From contig OY723273.1 of the NCBI GenBank assembly GCA_963210315.1, positions 248,001-312,000 of the forward strand: a DNA stretch of 64,000 bases, read 5' to 3'. The DNA comes from Rhynchopus euleeides (taxonomy: Eukaryota; Euglenozoa; Diplonemea; Diplonemida; Diplonemidae). Below the pieces are notes generated by a model that was given only the letters and a program-made list of their open reading frames with translations, searched no databases and was not told where the DNA came from. Every line of letters starts with the position of its first letter. Positions within the stretch are counted from its first letter, which is position 1. Below are positions 31,716 to 40,859 of this stretch, piece by piece. Both the position numbers and the translations under genes were made by a program.

Positions 31716-32702
31716 ATGGACGTCGACTGGGCTTTGGTCGAGGTGCCGGCCCTCTCTATGGAGCCCGCGGCGGAGCCGATGCAGCACTGCGTGTTCCCCA
31801 CATGCGCCACCGTCCATGAGGGCGGAACGGCGCACGCATGCAACGCCTGCGGACAAGCCACGACGAGGACATGTGTGCGGGCGCATCTGCACCCGAAGGC
31901 GGTGGCGGACGCCTTCGTCGCCCACATGGGCAGCGCCGGATGGGTATGCCCAATGTGCGCGTGGACGAAGATGCAGGCAGGCGGCGCGGCAGCAGCGGAG
32001 GAGGCCGCTGAAGAGGAGGACGGGCTGGGGGCGCTGCCCCAACTGGGAGCCGGTGAAGGGCTCAACATGGAGGCGCGCATGACTCGGCTGGAGGCGAAGG
32101 TGGAGGAGCAGGCCGAGACCATCGCCGATCTGCAGAGGCAGCTGCAGGAGGCTGACGAGGGGTTGCCGGACGACTTCTCGCCATACGCGGTCGCGACGTG
32201 GCGCCCTGGCATATGGAAGGGCGCGGTGCGGCGGCAGATCCGGGCAGAGGTGTCCCGCGTGTTCCGGGAGGCGAGCCTGCCAGCGTCGGGCACAGATGCG
32301 GGGGAATGGATGCACAGCCTCCGCAAATGCTTCGAGCACTTCGACGACGTACTAAAGCTCATGAAGATGAACACGGAGGAGGAACCCAGCCTGCTGCCCC
32401 TGCACCGCATCGTGTGCGAAATGTCGGCTCTGGCCTGCCTCACGGGGTATGTGGCACGTGCCTACTACGAGCACAAGGCGAATAACATCCCACCCCTCAC
32501 GTTCTCGGCGTCTCTGCACCAGCGGCTGGTGGGAGAGGCGAATGATGCGCAGGCGAAGGCGAACCCGCGCCGTTTGGTACCACCGCGTGTGCAACAGGGG
32601 GCTGACCCGCGCTACACGCCGTACCCCACCGGGAAGACGGGAAAGGGGGCGGAGCAGAGGGCAGTGGGAAAGGGGTCGAAAGGGCCCCGCGGGGGACAGT
32701 GA
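31716..32702 (+). CDS. Gag-like protein of YR retrotransposon 1, 328 aa
   Basis: ATG at 31716, TGA at 32700-32702. Residues 25-81 carry a PHD/RING-like set of Cys pairs: C25, C30, C42, C45, C53 and C78/C81, with the last pair in WVCPMCAW. This differs from the CCHC knuckle of most Gag proteins and is shared with the Gag of element 2. A coiled-coil segment follows (about 110-150, RLEAKVEEQAETIADLQRQL), then a helical region and a basic Gly/Lys-rich tail. It presumably packages element RNA. The tail overlaps the RT frame by about 97 nt and contains two GGGAAAG heptamers. The following codons stay open in the same frame into YR. Confidence 0.85.
   Translation: MDVDWALVEVPALSMEPAAEPMQHCVFPTCATVHEGGTAHACNACGQATTRTCVRAHLHPKAVADAFVAHMGSAGWVCPMCAWTKMQAGGAAAAEEAAEEEDGLGALPQLGAGEGLNMEARMTRLEAKVEEQAETIADLQRQLQEADEGLPDDFSPYAVATWRPGIWKGAVRRQIRAEVSRVFREASLPASGTDAGEWMHSLRKCFEHFDDVLKLMKMNTEEEPSLLPLHRIVCEMSALACLTGYVARAYYEHKANNIPPLTFSASLHQRLVGEANDAQAKANPRRLVPPRVQQGADPRYTPYPTGKTGKGAEQRAVGKGSKGPRGGQ
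32639..32672 (+). promoter_or_regulatory. Predicted -1 frameshift site(s), gag to RT
   Basis: GGGAAAG at 32639-32645 and again at 32666-32672, both phased as G GGA AAG in the gag frame (the X XXY YYZ arrangement). The RT frame is open from 32606, so a -1 slip at either heptamer gives a Gag-RT fusion without meeting a stop. A G in the last position is a weaker slippery context than the usual C. Any downstream structure was not evaluated. Confidence 0.6.
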
Positions 32703-35641
32703 CTCCAGCAGACCACCCACCCAGGAACCAGCCCAACGCCGCCCACACCATCCCCATACGAGTTCATCCTGAAAGAAAAGAAGCAAACCAACAAGGGCCG
32801 CCCCCGCATCAAGCAACAACCACTGTCGAGCGAGATGAGGCTGATCATCATGGAGGCCACGCAGGAGGCTTTGGGGAACGCACTGTCGAGTTCGTACTGG
32901 ACGGCTCTGCGCAGGAGCTACGAGAGGTACCGCGAGTTCAGAGAGGAGTGGTGCAGGGGGGAGGGCCGCACACTACGACACGAGGAGGGGATCACCCTGT
33001 GGATCACGCATCTGCGGCTCAACGGACTGTCCGCCCCATCGGCGCTGCAATACCTGGGCAACATCATCGCGAGCCTGCGCCGCTTCGAGTCGTGGGAACA
33101 GGAAGGACACGTGCTACGGGACTTCAAGCGAAGCTTGTGCCGCAGCGGGGCATTGAAGCCAGCACAACAGGCGCACCCCGCGACTCAAGAACAGGCAGCA
33201 CAGGCAGTGGCTCAGGAACCGCGGCCGCTGGTGCGTCTGGCCGTCGCAATGATGTGGCACGGGGCGGCGAGAGCGTCGGATGTGCAACGATTGTCAACGC
33301 GGGACATCCAGACGGAAGCAAAGTCAGACCAGATCACCATCGTGTGGACCACCACGAAGTCGGACCCCTTCCAGCTGGGGAAGACAACGGGTATGTCACT
33401 GCCACCGGAGATGCTGAAGATCCTGCGGAGCCGTATGAAAGAGCTAAAGGCAGAAGGGAGCCTGTTTCCCCCGAGCGTGACATACCGATGCATCGCGGCG
33501 GCGGTGAAAAGGGTGGATGCCCGATTGACGCCGCACTCCCTCCGGAGGGGGGCCCTCCACCATCTGGCACGCAACGGGGTGCCAGTCGAGAAGCTGATGA
33601 TGCTGTCGCGACATGCGACCCCCGACGCGGTGTTTCGATACATACCAGCAGCAACGACACAGCGTGTGGCAGACACAGCGGCACTGTCCAAAGAACTGGC
33701 CAAGAACGCGTGAGACACAGGGGACCAGAGTTTAGCACACATTTCCCGTACAAAAGGAGGCGAGACATCACACGTGAACTACGACGGTATGACTACCCGA
33801 CAGGGGGCGGCGCAGCAGGGGTCGGTGGAGGAAAGGACGGTACCGGCGCGGGGCCCGGGCCGACTCACAACGATGACCCGACACGCGCAGGGGATCCAGC
33901 CGCACAGCCGAGAGAGCGCCCAAAGACATACCACAGGCCTCAGCTCTCCATCCAAGTATACCAACCTCCTGAAGAAAACGACAGCTCCGACGACACGGCG
34001 GACACCGACTCAGAACACGGACCGGGCATAGACGCCGATCTCTACGGGGAGAGTGTCGGCGTGCACCACAAAGGACATATCGTGCGACCTGCCCATGAAA
34101 GGCAAGACCCATCTGAAGACGACCGCCTTGCTCCGATCTGCGACACGCGCCTCAACCTGGCGCGACTCCGCGAGCTGGACTCCAACGAGGAACTGCGAGA
34201 CGTGTTGGACCTCATTACAGACCCCGAAGCCTTCAGAAATGCGTTGCTCCCCGGAGCACGCGACCACTTCAGGAACAAGTGGAGGATGATATCACGCCAT
34301 ACATTGAAACATGTCGACGACCTCATCGCCTACGGCGTTATCGCTATAGCCTGTACTCATGCGATACTCACCTTACCAGCCTTTACCGTGCCGAAGAAGT
34401 CAGGGGGGACACGCTTCATCGTCGACGCACGTACTCTGAACTCGTACATGGCGCGACCGCCAGACATGAGATTGGACGACATCCTGGAGGTGACGCGCCG
34501 CATCGCTGAGTCAACTTGGGTTGTGCTCGCTGACGCGAGGAGCTGGTTCTACCAGTTTCCGGTGGAGGAGGAGATCCAGCGCTACTTCGGAATCCGCTTC
34601 GGGGACAAGCGGGACGAATTTGTGCCAGCGTTTCTGTCGGTGATGTGCATGGGGTGGTCACACTCACCAGCAATTGCCAACCGGAGTGCGAGGGTGCTCC
34701 TCCCTCCAAGAGACGGCATCGTCTGGATAGACAATTTTGTGGTCACAGCCGAGACACTGGACGAGGTGCAGGCGAAGTACAGGGTCTTCCGCGAAAGGTG
34801 CGACTACGTCAACGCGACCCTGAACCTCGACGATGCCGACCACGGGATGCCGACGCAACGTTTCTGCACGTTCGGGATCCAGTTTGACCTGGTGGAGCAC
34901 AGATTCCGCATGGACCCTGCATGGGTGGCGAAGGTGGCACAGCGGGAGGAGCTGGCGGAGACGTTGGAGGGAACAACAACGCCGCGGAGGGCCTTCCGCA
35001 TCTTCGGATCCATCGTCTGGCAGTCATACGTCATGCGCGCGCCACTGTCTTTCGCTCCCGCAATCCTCTCTTTCGTCCGGCGCCTAGGACGCCGGGCGCA
35101 CGACAACAACGCGGCGTGGGATGTCAACACACGAGTGCCGAACTCAGTGATCCGGGAGACAGCAGCACGGATGGAGTTCATGCGCGATAACAATTGGCAC
35201 CACCAGGCAGACCCAACATCGCGGGCAACGCTGTGGTCCGACGCGTCATCGACGGAGTGGGCGGCGATACTCGAACTGGGAGAGGAGACGGTCACACAAG
35301 GGGTGTTCACCGGGGCAGATCGGGATGCGCACATCTTCCTGAAGGAGGCCTTCGCCGTGTGGCAAGGGCTACGCATCATCAACTCACAGGACATCGCTGT
35401 GACGTGCAACATCGACAACCTCCCCCTAGTATTTTGCATGCGGCGAGGGCACTGCGCGAACCACAGAGGCAACCTGCTACTGCAGCGCATATTCCTCGTG
35501 GCACGGACGAAGCGACTGCGGCTCAACCCCCAGTGGGTGCCAACCGACGAGCAGCGGGCTGACACCTACACGCGCGGAACACGAGCCGAACGGGCAATCC
35601 GCCTCGAGCCAGCACATATACCAACACGCAGCACCACGTAA
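32699..35641 (+). CDS. RT-RNase H polyprotein of YR retrotransposon 1 (expressed as -1 fusion)
   Basis: The frame is open from 32606 to TAA at 35639-35641 with no convincing ATG at its start. Up to 33713 it overlaps YR in another phase. RT begins near 34300: FTVPKKSGGTRFIVDAR, motif A LADARSWFYQFPV (about 34518-34560), MCMGWSHSP, and motif C WIDNFVV (about 34725-34745), where the second catalytic Asp of xDD is Asn. RNase H follows with WSDASS (about 35233), KEAF, NIDNLPLV and RADTYTRG, so its D-E-D-D set is intact. Together they would copy element RNA into cDNA. No methyltransferase domain is seen. The first ~200 codons past the YR stop are low-complexity linker. Confidence 0.88.
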   Translation: MTPADHPPRNQPNAAHTIPIRVHPERKEANQQGPPPHQATTTVERDEADHHGGHAGGFGERTVEFVLDGSAQELREVPRVQRGVVQGGGPHTTTRGGDHPVDHASAAQRTVRPIGAAIPGQHHREPAPLRVVGTGRTRATGLQAKLVPQRGIEASTTGAPRDSRTGSTGSGSGTAAAGASGRRNDVARGGESVGCATIVNAGHPDGSKVRPDHHRVDHHEVGPLPAGEDNGYVTATGDAEDPAEPYERAKGRREPVSPERDIPMHRGGGEKGGCPIDAALPPEGGPPPSGTQRGASREADDAVATCDPRRGVSIHTSSNDTACGRHSGTVQRTGQERVRHRGPEFSTHFPYKRRRDITRELRRYDYPTGGGAAGVGGGKDGTGAGPGPTHNDDPTRAGDPAAQPRERPKTYHRPQLSIQVYQPPEENDSSDDTADTDSEHGPGIDADLYGESVGVHHKGHIVRPAHERQDPSEDDRLAPICDTRLNLARLRELDSNEELRDVLDLITDPEAFRNALLPGARDHFRNKWRMISRHTLKHVDDLIAYGVIAIACTHAILTLPAFTVPKKSGGTRFIVDARTLNSYMARPPDMRLDDILEVTRRIAESTWVVLADARSWFYQFPVEEEIQRYFGIRFGDKRDEFVPAFLSVMCMGWSHSPAIANRSARVLLPPRDGIVWIDNFVVTAETLDEVQAKYRVFRERCDYVNATLNLDDADHGMPTQRFCTFGIQFDLVEHRFRMDPAWVAKVAQREELAETLEGTTTPRRAFRIFGSIVWQSYVMRAPLSFAPAILSFVRRLGRRAHDNNAAWDVNTRVPNSVIRETAARMEFMRDNNWHHQADPTSRATLWSDASSTEWAAILELGEETVTQGVFTGADRDAHIFLKEAFAVWQGLRIINSQDIAVTCNIDNLPLVFCMRRGHCANHRGNLLLQRIFLVARTKRLRLNPQWVPTDEQRADTYTRGTRAERAIRLEPAHIPTRSTT
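32835..33713 (+). CDS. Tyrosine recombinase of YR retrotransposon 1
   Basis: ATG at 32835, TGA at 33711. The same frame is open back to the gag UGA (CAG TGA CTC at 32697-32705), so it may be made by stop readthrough as Gag-YR. Catalytic residues counted from 32835: R146 (GAARASDV), K175 (TTKSDPF), H234 and R237 (HSLRRGA), H260 (LSRHATPD) and nucleophile Y269 (FRYIP). All six are present. Residues about 15-105 are the helical core-binding domain. It would integrate a circular cDNA at short homologous sites, with no target duplication. In both elements here YR precedes RT. Confidence 0.9.
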   Translation: MRLIIMEATQEALGNALSSSYWTALRRSYERYREFREEWCRGEGRTLRHEEGITLWITHLRLNGLSAPSALQYLGNIIASLRRFESWEQEGHVLRDFKRSLCRSGALKPAQQAHPATQEQAAQAVAQEPRPLVRLAVAMMWHGAARASDVQRLSTRDIQTEAKSDQITIVWTTTKSDPFQLGKTTGMSLPPEMLKILRSRMKELKAEGSLFPPSVTYRCIAAAVKRVDARLTPHSLRRGALHHLARNGVPVEKLMMLSRHATPDAVFRYIPAATTQRVADTAALSKELAKNA

Positions 35642-35762
35642 CCCGCACTCGGCACCGTATGATTACATGACCAACCGGTGCACGAGCACGTCCCTCCGGA
35701 AGAGGGTCCTGGGTGTGGAAGCGTCAACGCATCAAACGAAGTATCAACAGTAGAGAAAGAGC

Positions 35763-35828
35763 GGCAGAGTTGAAGTGACACTTTTTACGTACACGACTTT
35801 CGCGCGGAAAGTGTCATTCAGCTCTGCC
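35763..35828. promoter_or_regulatory. Predicted recombinase site at the B1/A2 junction of element 1
   Basis: The arm GGCAGAGTTGAAGTGACAC (from 35763) is inverted as GTGTCATTCAGCTCTGCC (to 35828), with one indel and one substitution, around a 22-bp spacer that contains the start of the A repeat. The layout (inverted arms, central spacer, at the A/B junction) matches the site in element 2. Confidence 0.5.
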
Positions 35829-36862
35829 AAACGTGCTCTACACACCACCCCCTTCATCAGGCAAGTGGGTTTGTAAGTGTGTGGAAGCGTCAACGCATAT
35901 TTATTTTTAGTGAGAAGAGTCAGAAGCAGCGAAAAGGGACGAGCGGAGCCGCCAAAGCGCGTGAACAAAAGCGGCGGGGACGCGTGTGTTTTACAGGACC
36001 GCCAAAGCGCGTGAACAAAAGCAGCGGGGACGCGTGTGTTTTACAGGAGCAGCGGGGTGAAGGACCAGCGGTGGTGAAGGACAGCAGAGCGGGTGTGTTT
36101 TGAAGGGCCGCCAAAGCGCGTGAACAAAAGCAGCGGGGACGCGTGTGTTTTACAGGAGCAGCGGGGTGAAGGACAGCAGAGCGGGTGTGTTTTGAAGGGT
36201 CGCCAAAGCGCGTGAACAAAAGCAGCGGGGACGCGTGTGTTTTACAGGACCGCCAAAGCGCGTGAACAAAAGCAGCGGGGACGCGTGTGTTTTACAGGAG
36301 CAGCGGGGTGAAGGACCAGCGGTGGTGAAGGACAGCAGAGCGGGTGTGTTTTGAAGGACCGCCAAAGCGCGTGAACAAAAGCAGCGGGGACGCGTGTGTT
36401 TTACAGGAGCAGCGGGGTGAAGGAACAGCGGTGGTGAAGGACAGCAGAGCGGGTGTGTTTTGAAGGGTCGCCAAAGCGCGTGAACAAAAGCAGCGGGGAC
36501 GCGTGTGTTTTACAGGACCGCCAAAGCGCGTGAGCAAAAGCATCGGGGACGCGTGTGTTTTACAGGAGCAGCGGGGTGAAGGACCAGCGGTGGTGATGGA
36601 CAGCAGAGCGTGTGTGTTTTACAGGGGCGCCAAAGCGCGTGAACAAAAGCAGCGGGGTGAAGGATCAGCGGGTGTGAAGGACAGCTAGAGGCGTACGACA
36701 AGCAGAGTAGTGAGGAAAGATGGACGTCGACTGGGCTTTGGTCGAGGTGCCGGCCCTCTCTATGGAGCCCGCGGCGGAGCCGATGCAGCACTGCGTGTTC
36801 CCCACATGCGCCACCGTCCATGAGGGCGGAACGGCGCACGCATGCAACGCCTGCGGACAAGC
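35785..36862 (+). mobile_element. Second, truncated head-to-tail copy of YR retrotransposon 1
   Basis: Direct repeat of 30870-31860: leader, minisatellite and the first 143 bp of gag. It ends at AAGCC, where block D copy 2 begins (CTGATGCC). Because it runs into gag it is more than an A2/B2 terminal repeat, so a tandem insertion or recombination product was cut by the duplication breakpoint. Confidence 0.85.
36720..36862 (+). pseudogene. Truncated gag fragment (YR retrotransposon 1, second copy)
   Basis: ATG at 36720 and the first ~47 codons match gag of element 1 through the CNACGQA zinc-ligand region, then run into block D at the AGCC microhomology. No functional product is expected. Confidence 0.9.
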
Positions 36863-37252
36863 CCTGATGCCGTGATGTCTTGAACGTGCCAAACGACCGT
36901 CCAAAACCGCAGGTCATGTGACGGCTGGCATGGCAAGACGAGTCAGCACCCATGACATCAGAATCCGGCTGTCAAAGCGACTGCAACCTGACATGTCACA
37001 GTTTCTGGCTCCCGGACACAGAGTTCCTAACCAAAATCCACAGGAGCGGTTCTGCACTCCTTGCTATGGCCTTGTCACAAACAAGCCATGTCGCTTCTCT
37101 CAGACCCCCCCCCCTTTCGTCCCCCCCGCCCCCCCCCCCCCCCCCCCCCGTGAATGCTGCTGCAATGTTGTTATTTCAACAACCGGCAGGACACCCAGAG
37201 TAGCACATAGAAGACGAACCCACCTCACATACACCCCACCGCATCCTGGGAG

Positions 37253-37975
37253 TCAGTCCAATAGCTCACCGTCGGCACTTGCAAGCATGAGCGGCAGGGC
37301 CATTGCCGCCTTCGAGGTGTTCGAGGATTTTGACGCCTTTCGTTCTTTCCGCCATTTATCTGGAACGGCGTCTGCCCGTGGCGCTTGCACTGCAAGGGGA
37401 AGCTGTGGCTGCGGCACGCTCGTCAGCGAGGAGATGGGTGGTGTCGGCGACGGCCGCTTCCACTTTTCCCGCGGGATGACGAAGGAGAAGCAGGCCGAGA
37501 GGAGGTCTAGGTGGCAGGGGCCGAATCGGCGCATCCAGGACAGCCCCAGCACGAGGCACTCACGCGCGGTGCAGGCCCACTCGAGGGAGAGAAGGAAGTT
37601 GATCGCATCCGCTGATCGCGTCACCTGTGCCATCGAGCCTGGCCGTCTATCCCGCACGAGCTCTATTGCTTCTGAAACCAGCTTCCTTTCCTCAACAACC
37701 AGGAATGCAGCGAGAACACTCCCAGCGCTCGCAAGGCTCGGCGCACTGACAACCGCGCTCTTCCCCTGGTTGTTGACATCCGAGATGAACTCGACACACC
37801 GCGCCACATCCTCCTGGCTCTGCCAGCCCGACTCCGTCACCACCTCCAGCGTGCGCAGCCCTTCGTATTGGTCCTTCACGGGGAGGCCCTCCTTCTCGGG
37901 GGCCATGTGCCGCCTCCCAAGAAGCACCACGCCGCCCACCCCCTTGCTCTGCAGGGACCGCACTGAGGGGGACAC
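37253..37975 (-). CDS. DUSP23-like pseudophosphatase, copy 2 (5' end uncertain)
   Basis: Translation identical to copy 1 over the whole domain, with the same SAPSLASAGSV loop in place of HCxxGxxR. Since both copies have the same loop, the loss predates the duplication and is not a sequencing error in one copy. Upstream it differs: the 797-bp tandem array is missing and a single (GT)n tract lies about 75 bp upstream of 38008. No in-frame ATG precedes the domain, so a spliced 5' exon or pseudogene status remains open. Confidence 0.62.
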   Translation of the reverse strand: MSPSVRSLQSKGVGGVVLLGRRHMAPEKEGLPVKDQYEGLRTLEVVTESGWQSQEDVARCVEFISDVNNQGKSAVVSAPSLASAGSVLAAFLVVEERKLVSEAIELVRDRRPGSMAQVTRSADAINFLLSLEWACTARECLVLGLSWMRRFGPCHLDLLSACFSFVIPREKWKRPSPTPPISSLTSVPQPQLPLAVQAPRADAVPDKWRKERKASKSSNTSKAAMALPLMLASADGELLD

Positions 37976-38082
37976 ATGCCCAGGGGTTGAGGGGTCCAGC
38001 TCTGCACAGCAAGCGAGACGGTCTGCGGTGGTGGTGTGGCGGTGAAGCGCGCATTGCGAGACAAGAGAGAGAGGAGGGGTGT

Positions 38083-38150
<68 letters not shown>
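38083..38150. repeat. (GT)n microsatellite at the deletion/insertion junction
   Basis: Left flank equals 19258 (GGGGTGTGGTGTG), right flank equals 21350 (GCACTCTCATG). It is therefore a fusion of the two GT tracts that bound the tandem array in copy 1. Confidence 0.95.
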
Positions 38151-38151
<1 letters not shown>

Positions 38152-38980
38152 ACTCTCATGACGGGTATATTCACACCTAAAGAATGCAAAGGTGGCAGAG
38201 CGGAATAAAATACCCCCCCTCCACAAGAACTCTGTTCTTTTATTGGGGTGTCTGAGACCCGTTTTTTCAATCAGAAGCTCATCAGAAGTTTCACAACGCT
38301 GCTTCAGGCGCCCCATCTATTTCGCACCCTCGTGCGCGAGGAACTGAGATGGTGTCCGAACTCAGGCATACCTTCCACGATGAAGCTAAAGAGAGGGGGG
38401 CAGCCCCCTTCTCCCCAGCTGTGCAGAGATCGGAGGGACATTGTCGGGCAATTCCTCCGCCGGCGGCGCATTGGCACGCACCTGGCAACAGCAGGGCTGC
38501 ACCGCCGGCGCCAGACCTGCCCGACCTAACCCGTTGGCGGGCTGACTAAGCTGCCCCACCAGCGACCCCCTCGGGTGCCGGGAGAGTGCCGCACGCCGTC
38601 CTGCCCCTAGGTCGAACCGCACGTCCGCTGTAGCGACCCACCTTTCTTTTGTTATTTGGAAGCGGCCGACGCAAGTGTAAGTGGGCAAGTGTAAGGGGTG
38701 GAGGGGGGGGGGGGGGCGGTGGATCTGCCAAGGGGGTTGTGCGTCGGATATGGCGGAGACGGATGAGGGGAGGGGGGTTGTCGTGAGTGAAAGCAAAGGG
38801 AAGGGGGGGGGGGGGGGGGCAGGGGGGCAGGCGACTGGAGAATACACCGTGGATGGGGGGGGCATTGAAATAGAAGTAATAGGAAGCACAAGAACATGGA
38901 TGGGGGGCCCCCCTTACGCTGCACATGTGGAACGTATGGATTTCCATACGTTATTTATTTTGTATTTTTTTGACCCACAT

Positions 38981-39795
38981 GTGGAATCCATACGTACTCC
39001 ATACGTGTTTTTTTTCCAGGGTGGGTATCAGGTGCATTTCTAGTGGGGGATGAGGATGAGTCCTCCGGGCATCCGCCCCTTTTTCGGGTTTTTCCCCAGC
39101 CAAAATCTGGTTTTTTTCCAGCCAAGAGCCAGACGTCCACTACCGTGGCCTCCGGCGGCTGGGGGGCTCCGCCCCCCAGACCCCCCTGTGGCGGATATCT
39201 CGTACCCAAGTCCTTCGATTCCCATCAGGTCAGGGAATCCAACAGCACCAGTAGCCTCAGGAGGACGCAGCCAACTCACACAGAATCTGTACGCCCACAA
39301 TGAACAGATGTTCACTACCGTGGCCTCCGGCGGCTGGGGGGCTCTGCCCCCCAGACCCCCCGTGTAGCGTGTCTCTGCCCGTCTAGTAACCGCAGCAAGT
39401 CCTTGGGCTGTTTCAGCTGTGGCATATCAGGGGATCGTCGGAATAACGGTCCTGAAAGCCGTTTTCTGGGGTTTTCCTCCAGCACCCGAGGATGGCGCGA
39501 GCGGGAGGACTCGTGGAAGGAACCCATTTGATACAAGACCAAGGGCCCCACACTGGGGGGGAGGGACATTGGGTGCCATTTTTGGCTGGAAAGAATCGGG
39601 GATGAATCGGGGATTAAAAATACACCTGGTGGGTATTTTCCCCCAGGGTGCCCTCCCCCCTTCTACAGCCAAGCAGGGCGCAGTCGGGGTGTTCAGTACG
39701 CACGACCGAGTTGGCCGGACGAGGGCGACGGATGCTTCCGATCTCCCCCATTTATTTTTTTTGTAAGAAACGTACGTATGGATTTCCCACAGGTA
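38981..39795. mobile_element. TIR element with ATCCATACGTAC termini, copy 2
   Basis: Counterpart of 22180-22993, including the pair of CCGTGG repeats at 39131-39366. No difference beyond tract length is visible. Confidence 0.6.
39131..39366 (+). repeat. Pair of CCGTGG dispersed repeats
   Basis: Counterparts of 22331-22565. The second copy has CTCTGCC instead of CTCCGCC in the hairpin, as in copy 1. Confidence 0.9.
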
Positions 39796-40859
39796 ATTAA
39801 TTCAGGCGCACCCGGGCTGCGTAAGCGGTGATGGGGGGGGGGGGGGGGGAGCACAATAATTGCGTTCAGAGCGGCAGGGGCCTGAGTTCCAAAAAGGGTT
39901 CTGAACACACTCTCCTTCGCGGGCAGTTTAGAGCTGTTCTTTGCAGTTGCTGCGCCCCGACCTAATCACGAAACGTCGAAATGGCGGCTTTTCCTTCCGA
40001 GACCGCCTCGCTTCGATGGCGGCGGACCCCTGGGTTCCCTGGAAAGGGGCCGGGAAAGGATCAATCACCAGGCAGTGGCAGGGCCCACGAGGTTCCCGAA
40101 AGGGAAAATACTGTGCCAGCAGACCCATACCACTAAACGCGCCTGGGACGGGAGGTTGTGGGGTGAAACGCACACACCTCGACCTGTGACGAGGCGAGGT
40201 GCGACGCTGCAATGATGTGCGTGACAACGCAACAGTAACCGGACCTGCGGGTTTGCGAGGGTGTCAGTTATCGCGTATCATGGTACACCTCGCAGTGGGC
40301 TTCTACAAAAAATGCAGACATGACCTCGTGTTGCTACTCCTCCTTCGTTGCATGCCGACAGCGCCAGGTATGCGGGGGGGGTGGGAGGGTACGCCCAAGC
40401 AATGCCTCAGCAAAGAAATCGTCTGCACTACGCATGAAGGTAAGCATAGACTGCTGAGAATCATGGTGCCAGGCAGAGACGCTACATACACATCAACTCT
40501 GGGAGAAGGGCAGCGCATGAAAAGGGAATATGAAATTGAGGGTGGGTGGGTACAGAACAAGTGCAGCAGTCTGCTGGACTAGTTGCTGCAGTACGCAACA
40601 GTGTTGCTGCAAAACACGCAAGCCCTGTGTAAGAAGAACCAGAAAGTCCTTCGTCGATGGCGAGAACACCCCACACGCCCGAGCAGGGGACAGGGTCTAA
40701 GCACCAGGGGGGGAGGGGGGTAAAGCGGTATCGCGGTGCAGGTGGTAAGGCAAAGGTTGGCACAGTTTGGCACAGAGCAGGGGCATATTTGAGTAACGCA
40801 AGTAAAGGCAATCAAAGTGGGGGGGGGGGGGGGGGGGGGGTGTGGCGCTAGATCCCTAC
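39796..40859. other. Block D copy 2, cyclase 3' flank
   Basis: Counterpart of 22994-24042: SDR-like GTGAAACGCACACACCTCGA near 40163, dispersed repeat at 40660-40679, and the G tract at about 40818-40840, three times longer than in copy 1. Confidence 0.6.

Larger units (their letters stand above)
30870..35785 (+). mobile_element. YR retrotransposon 1 (split-direct-repeat type)
   Basis: The left boundary is fixed by comparison with block D copy 2: CCTGTATTTTTTTA continues into TTACGCACACG here but CCCTCACGGG at 44970. Order: leader with minisatellite, gag, UGA, YR, RT-RNase H, then a B segment (35642-35784). The leader sequence begins again at about 35785 as part of a second, truncated copy. 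No LTRs, DDE integrase or methyltransferase are visible. Confidence 0.85.
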
